Position numbers and translations under genes: made by a program. Under the pieces are notes generated by a model. The model ran no database searches and was not told the DNA's origin. It worked only from the letters and a program-made list of their open reading frames with translations. DNA of 8,460 nucleotides from the NCBI GenBank assembly GCA_028292565.1, contig JAQGMD010000309.1, positions 1-8,460 of the forward strand, read 5' to 3'. The stretch comes from Burkholderia sp. (lineage in GTDB: Bacteria > Pseudomonadota > Gammaproteobacteria > Burkholderiales > Burkholderiaceae). Each line of letters starts with the position of its first letter. The first letter of the stretch is position 1. Of this stretch, positions 5,378-8,460 are shown piece by piece.

Positions 5378-8092
5378 ATGGCCCGCACCACGATAACGAT
5401 AAAGAGACGAATTGCCGGACGGATGCGAAAGTTCCGGTTTTTGCTCAGCGATCTACGGTTGATCCTCGTCTGGCCCATTGCCTGCCTGCTGCTCGGCTGC
5501 CTGCTGTGGGGCCTGGCCCTGTCCAAGATAAGCAGTGACAGGACGCGCCAGAAGGAAGACACATACACCCACGCGGCTGCGCTGTCGAAAAGCTATGCCA
5601 ATCAATTGGAGCGCGCGGTCGGACAGATTAACCAGATCACGCTGACCCTGAGGCACTACTGGAAGGCATCCGGCGGCACGCTCAGGCTGGAACACCAACG
5701 CGAACAGGGGCTGTATCCCGCCTCCTCCCGTCTTTTTGTCACGATACTGGATCGCGCAGGCAGGCCGGTCAGCAGCACGCTTCCGATACCGGCGAACTGG
5801 CCCGACATTGCAGACAGCGATTATTTCCAGAGCCATAAAAACGATCCATCGAAGGGTTTGCTGATCGGCACCCCTGTCATTGGCATACGCCTGAAAGTGC
5901 CGGTCATTCTTTTTTCGCGCAGGCTCGAGACGGCGGCCGGTTCCTTCGACGGCGTGGTCGTCGTCGCGGTACAGTCCAGTTATCTGGCGTCCTTTGCCGA
6001 CGAGACGGTACCGGCGGATTTTCTCGCGGTACTGACGGACGACGGCGCATTGCTCGAAATGGAAGCCGGCCAGGCAAACGCGCCACGGGTTTTCCGTTCG
6101 CGCCCGACGTTTAGTTCCGAGAATGGTGTGGCGGAGATGCCGGCGCATAAGTTCGTCGACGGCGACTCCCACATCGTCGCCTGGCGCAAGGTCGCCGGCT
6201 ATCCGTTGATTGCCACGGTCGGCCTGTCCGGAAAGCAGGCCGCCGCTTCGTATCTGATCGCCACGAGCTCTTATCGCCAGATGGCGATTGCCGGGACGGC
6301 ATTCCTGTTTCTCGTGGCGGTGGTCGGCATGTTCTTGTCTTCCCGCCTGGCATGGAGAAAGCAGCAGACGGACCAGGTGAAAGACGCCTATCGCCTCGCG
6401 ACCGACGGCGCGCGCGAAGGCTTCTACATGGTGCGCGCGGTGTACGACGAGAACGACAACATCGTCGATTTCCTGGTGGAAGACTGTAACGAACGCGGCG
6501 CGCAATATTACGGCAGAACGAGGGCACAGCTCATCGGCGCACGGTTTTCCGATGGCGGATTTGGAGATTACCTGCAGAAGGTGCTCTCCATTTTCAAACG
6601 TGCGATGGAGACCGGTTTTTATGAAGACGAATCCAAGGTATCGGCGCAAAACCCGCTGCGGGCGACATGGATCCATCGCCGGTTGGTGCGCTCGGGCGAC
6701 GGCCTGGCGGTGACGCTGCGCGACATTTCCGATATGAAGGTGCAGGAAGAAGCGCTGTCCCGGCTGGCTAATGCCGACGCCGTTACCGCGCTGCCCAACC
6801 GCCACTGGCTGATCAATTACCTGCCCGAGGCGCTGAACAAGGCGAGGAACAGGAACGCGGCGCTGGCGCTGCTGTTCGTCGACCTTGATGATTTCAAAAA
6901 CATCAACGACACGTTGGGCCACGCCGCCGGCGATGAATTGCTGCAAGCCGTGGCTACGCGCCTGCAATCTATGCTGCGTCCGCAAGACAGCGTGGTGCGC
7001 CTGGGAGGTGATGAATTCACCGTCATTCTCGAACAAGTCGAAAGCCATGCGGAAGTGTCCGGCGTGGCCGAGCGCATCATGAACTCACTCGGCAAAGCGT
7101 TCATCCTGTCCGGCGGCAGCAGCCATGAAATGCATGCGTCGATCGGCATCAGCATGTTCCCGCAGGACGGCAATGATGGACCCACGCTGCTCAAGCATGC
7201 CGACATCGCGATGTATGCGGCGAAGACCAGCGGCAAGTGCCGTTACGAGTTTTACAAGCCGTTCCTCTCGGAAAACCTGGTAGCGCGGCTCGACCGCGAA
7301 CAGGCGTTGCGCAAGGCCATCGAGCATGATGAATTCGTGCTGCATTATCAACCGCGCGTCGACACCTTCAGTGGCCAATTGCAAAGCATGGAGGCGCTGG
7401 TACGCTGGATACGCCCGGAATATGGTTCGGTGCCGCCGCTGGAATTCCTGCCGACAGCGGAAGAGACAGGGCTGATCGTGCCGCTGGGTGAGCTGGTGAT
7501 CCGCAAAGCCTGCGCCCAACTGGCGCAATGGAAGGCACAGCAATTGCCGGTGGTGCCGGTATCGATCAATGTGTCGCCCAGGCAGTTCAGCCAGGGTACC
7601 CTGAGCGCAATCCTCGGCGCCTGCATGGCCGAGCATGCGATCGATCCCTACCTGATTGAAATCGAAATTACCGAATCCTGCATGATGGGTGAAGACCAGG
7701 CGGTGACGGCGGAACTGGCAGCCCTCAAATCGTTGGGGATCAAAATGCTGGTCGACGATTTCGGCACCGGCTATTCCTCCTTGTCGCAATTGCAGCGGCT
7801 CGACCTGGATGTGTTGAAGGTGGACCGGGCATTCACCGCGCAGCTGTCCAACAGCAAGGAAGGCGAAGTGCTGTTCATGGCCATCCTGTCGATGGCGAAC
7901 GTGCTGGGGATGATGGTCGTGGCCGAAGGGGTGGAGAACGCCGCGCAACTGCGAATCTTACAGGCGCTGTCATGCAATGAAGTGCAGGGCAATTACATCT
8001 CGCCCGCGATGCCCGCGGACCAGATGCCGCCGCTGATGTTGAAGCGGTTTATCTTTCCCGAGGTCGAGCAACCCGCACTGATGGCCGGATAG
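5378..8092 (+). CDS. Membrane-bound GGDEF-EAL c-di-GMP cyclase/phosphodiesterase with Cache-like and PAS sensor domains
   Basis: This 904-residue inner-membrane signalling protein has a first membrane helix at about 27-49, an extracytoplasmic double-Cache-like ligand-binding region at about 51-298 (DYF...G...IGTPVIG near 148-169) and a second helix at about 302-325. A PAS-like domain (about 335-450) precedes the GGDEF domain (about 460-625), with DAVTALPNR at 467-475, VDLDDF at 501-506, an inhibitory I-site RPQD (534-537) and the signature GGDEF (543-547). The EAL domain (about 635-890) has EAL at 672-674, N731, E763, DDFGTGYSS (793-801), K814, E850 and Q870, the usual metal and catalytic positions. 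Both GTP cyclisation to c-di-GMP and its hydrolysis are therefore possible, with direction presumably set by the sensors. An in-frame TAA at 5351 limits the 5' end; GGAAG lies 10 nt before the ATG. A later ATG at 5423 would trim 15 residues and cannot be excluded. Stimulus and target are unknown. Confidence 0.93.
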   Translation: MARTTITIKRRIAGRMRKFRFLLSDLRLILVWPIACLLLGCLLWGLALSKISSDRTRQKEDTYTHAAALSKSYANQLERAVGQINQITLTLRHYWKASGGTLRLEHQREQGLYPASSRLFVTILDRAGRPVSSTLPIPANWPDIADSDYFQSHKNDPSKGLLIGTPVIGIRLKVPVILFSRRLETAAGSFDGVVVVAVQSSYLASFADETVPADFLAVLTDDGALLEMEAGQANAPRVFRSRPTFSSENGVAEMPAHKFVDGDSHIVAWRKVAGYPLIATVGLSGKQAAASYLIATSSYRQMAIAGTAFLFLVAVVGMFLSSRLAWRKQQTDQVKDAYRLATDGAREGFYMVRAVYDENDNIVDFLVEDCNERGAQYYGRTRAQLIGARFSDGGFGDYLQKVLSIFKRAMETGFYEDESKVSAQNPLRATWIHRRLVRSGDGLAVTLRDISDMKVQEEALSRLANADAVTALPNRHWLINYLPEALNKARNRNAALALLFVDLDDFKNINDTLGHAAGDELLQAVATRLQSMLRPQDSVVRLGGDEFTVILEQVESHAEVSGVAERIMNSLGKAFILSGGSSHEMHASIGISMFPQDGNDGPTLLKHADIAMYAAKTSGKCRYEFYKPFLSENLVARLDREQALRKAIEHDEFVLHYQPRVDTFSGQLQSMEALVRWIRPEYGSVPPLEFLPTAEETGLIVPLGELVIRKACAQLAQWKAQQLPVVPVSINVSPRQFSQGTLSAILGACMAEHAIDPYLIEIEITESCMMGEDQAVTAELAALKSLGIKMLVDDFGTGYSSLSQLQRLDLDVLKVDRAFTAQLSNSKEGEVLFMAILSMANVLGMMVVAEGVENAAQLRILQALSCNEVQGNYISPAMPADQMPPLMLKRFIFPEVEQPALMAG

Positions 8093-8093
8093 G

Positions 8094-8460
8094 TCAATCC
8101 GTGCGCCACTCCTTGGTTTTTACTTTACGCCCGTGTTCGCTGAGCCGCTCGATGCGCTCATATTCCGAGATGACCTGCGCACCAAACAGCAGCAGGGTGG
8201 CCGCGATTTCCAGGCTCAGCAGTACGATGATCGCCGTCGTCAATGAGCCGTAGACCACGCCGACTTGCGACAGGGTAGCGAAATACCACACCAGAATATG
8301 GCGGGTGATTTCCCACAGCAACGTGGCCGTCACAGCGCCGAGCAGCGCATGCCACAGCGACAGCCGCCCGACCGGCATGACGAGATAGATGGAAGTGAGC
8401 ACCAGGATCTCGCCGCCGACGCCGAGCAGGTAAAGCAACAGGGCGGACACCCGTCCGAGC
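8094..8460 (-). CDS. YihY/BrkB-family membrane protein, C-terminal part (5' end beyond right edge)
   Basis: About 121 C-terminal residues are visible and the frame stays open to the window end, so the GTG at 8450 is not a true start; the codons before it read L-G-R in frame. Three hydrophobic segments appear: LLLYLLGVGGEILVLTSIYL, then HALLGAVTATLLWEITRHIL, then TTAIIVLLSLEIAATLLLFG. A charged cytoplasmic-looking tail follows (SEYERIERLSEHGRKVKTKE). The pattern WHALLGA...LLWE...YGSL...LLLFGAQV matches the C-terminal half of the YihY/virulence factor BrkB family, once annotated as ribonuclease BN. Members are inner-membrane proteins, usually of about 280-400 residues, and are mostly of unknown function. 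The gene converges on the c-di-GMP gene with one base between stops. Confidence 0.8.
   Translation of the reverse strand, partial: LGRVSALLLYLLGVGGEILVLTSIYLVMPVGRLSLWHALLGAVTATLLWEITRHILVWYFATLSQVGVVYGSLTTAIIVLLSLEIAATLLLFGAQVISEYERIERLSEHGRKVKTKEWRTD

Noticed and set aside
5453..7048. 531-codon minus-strand open frame opposite the GGDEF-EAL gene
   Set aside because: It is unusually long, but its translation is rich in Arg, His and Gln with no family pattern. The opposite strand carries unmistakable Cache-like, PAS and GGDEF features.
7085..7948. 287-codon minus-strand open frame opposite the EAL domain
   Set aside because: It mirrors conserved EAL coding sequence and has no family motif of its own, so it is a codon-bias shadow.

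Overview
The window looks like chromosomal DNA from a betaproteobacterium, probably of the order Burkholderiales. This is inferred from the evenly GC-rich coding sequence, the closely packed genes and the type of aromatic catabolism; no rRNA or other phylogenetic marker is present. I see no mobile element, tRNA, rRNA or CRISPR array.

Left part (1-4213, all minus strand): a catabolic operon read right to left. An AT-rich promoter/operator at about 4163-4213 precedes an acyl-CoA ligase (4106-2481). This is followed 10 nt later by a two-domain flavoprotein (2470-83), an aromatic-CoA monooxygenase fused to an Old Yellow Enzyme-type reductase. Two nt after its stop a short-chain dehydrogenase begins (80 to beyond position 1). 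The order fits aerobic CoA-dependent 2-aminobenzoate (anthranilate) degradation as described for Azoarcus evansii (abm genes). The ligase makes 2-aminobenzoyl-CoA, the fused enzyme hydroxylates and then reduces the ring to a non-aromatic 2-amino-5-oxocyclohexene-carbonyl-CoA, and the dehydrogenase probably serves the later beta-oxidation-like steps. The rest of the operon lies left of the window. Salicylyl-CoA is the main alternative substrate.

Middle (4246-5377): a calcineurin-like metallophosphoesterase on the minus strand, just upstream of the operon but not obviously part of it. It is followed by a 340-nt divergent intergenic region carrying repeated TGACCGCAT elements.

Right part (5378-8460): a plus-strand membrane-bound c-di-GMP protein with a Cache-like sensor, PAS, GGDEF and EAL domains, in which both catalytic signatures look intact. 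Its stop codon is one base from that of a convergent YihY/BrkB-family membrane protein gene that runs off the right edge.

The most notable signals are the extended dyad that covers the operon promoter, the fused oxygenase-reductase with an alanine at a normally redox-tuning cysteine position, and the repeated 9-mer in the divergent region. I see no convincing evidence of a wholly undescribed system.
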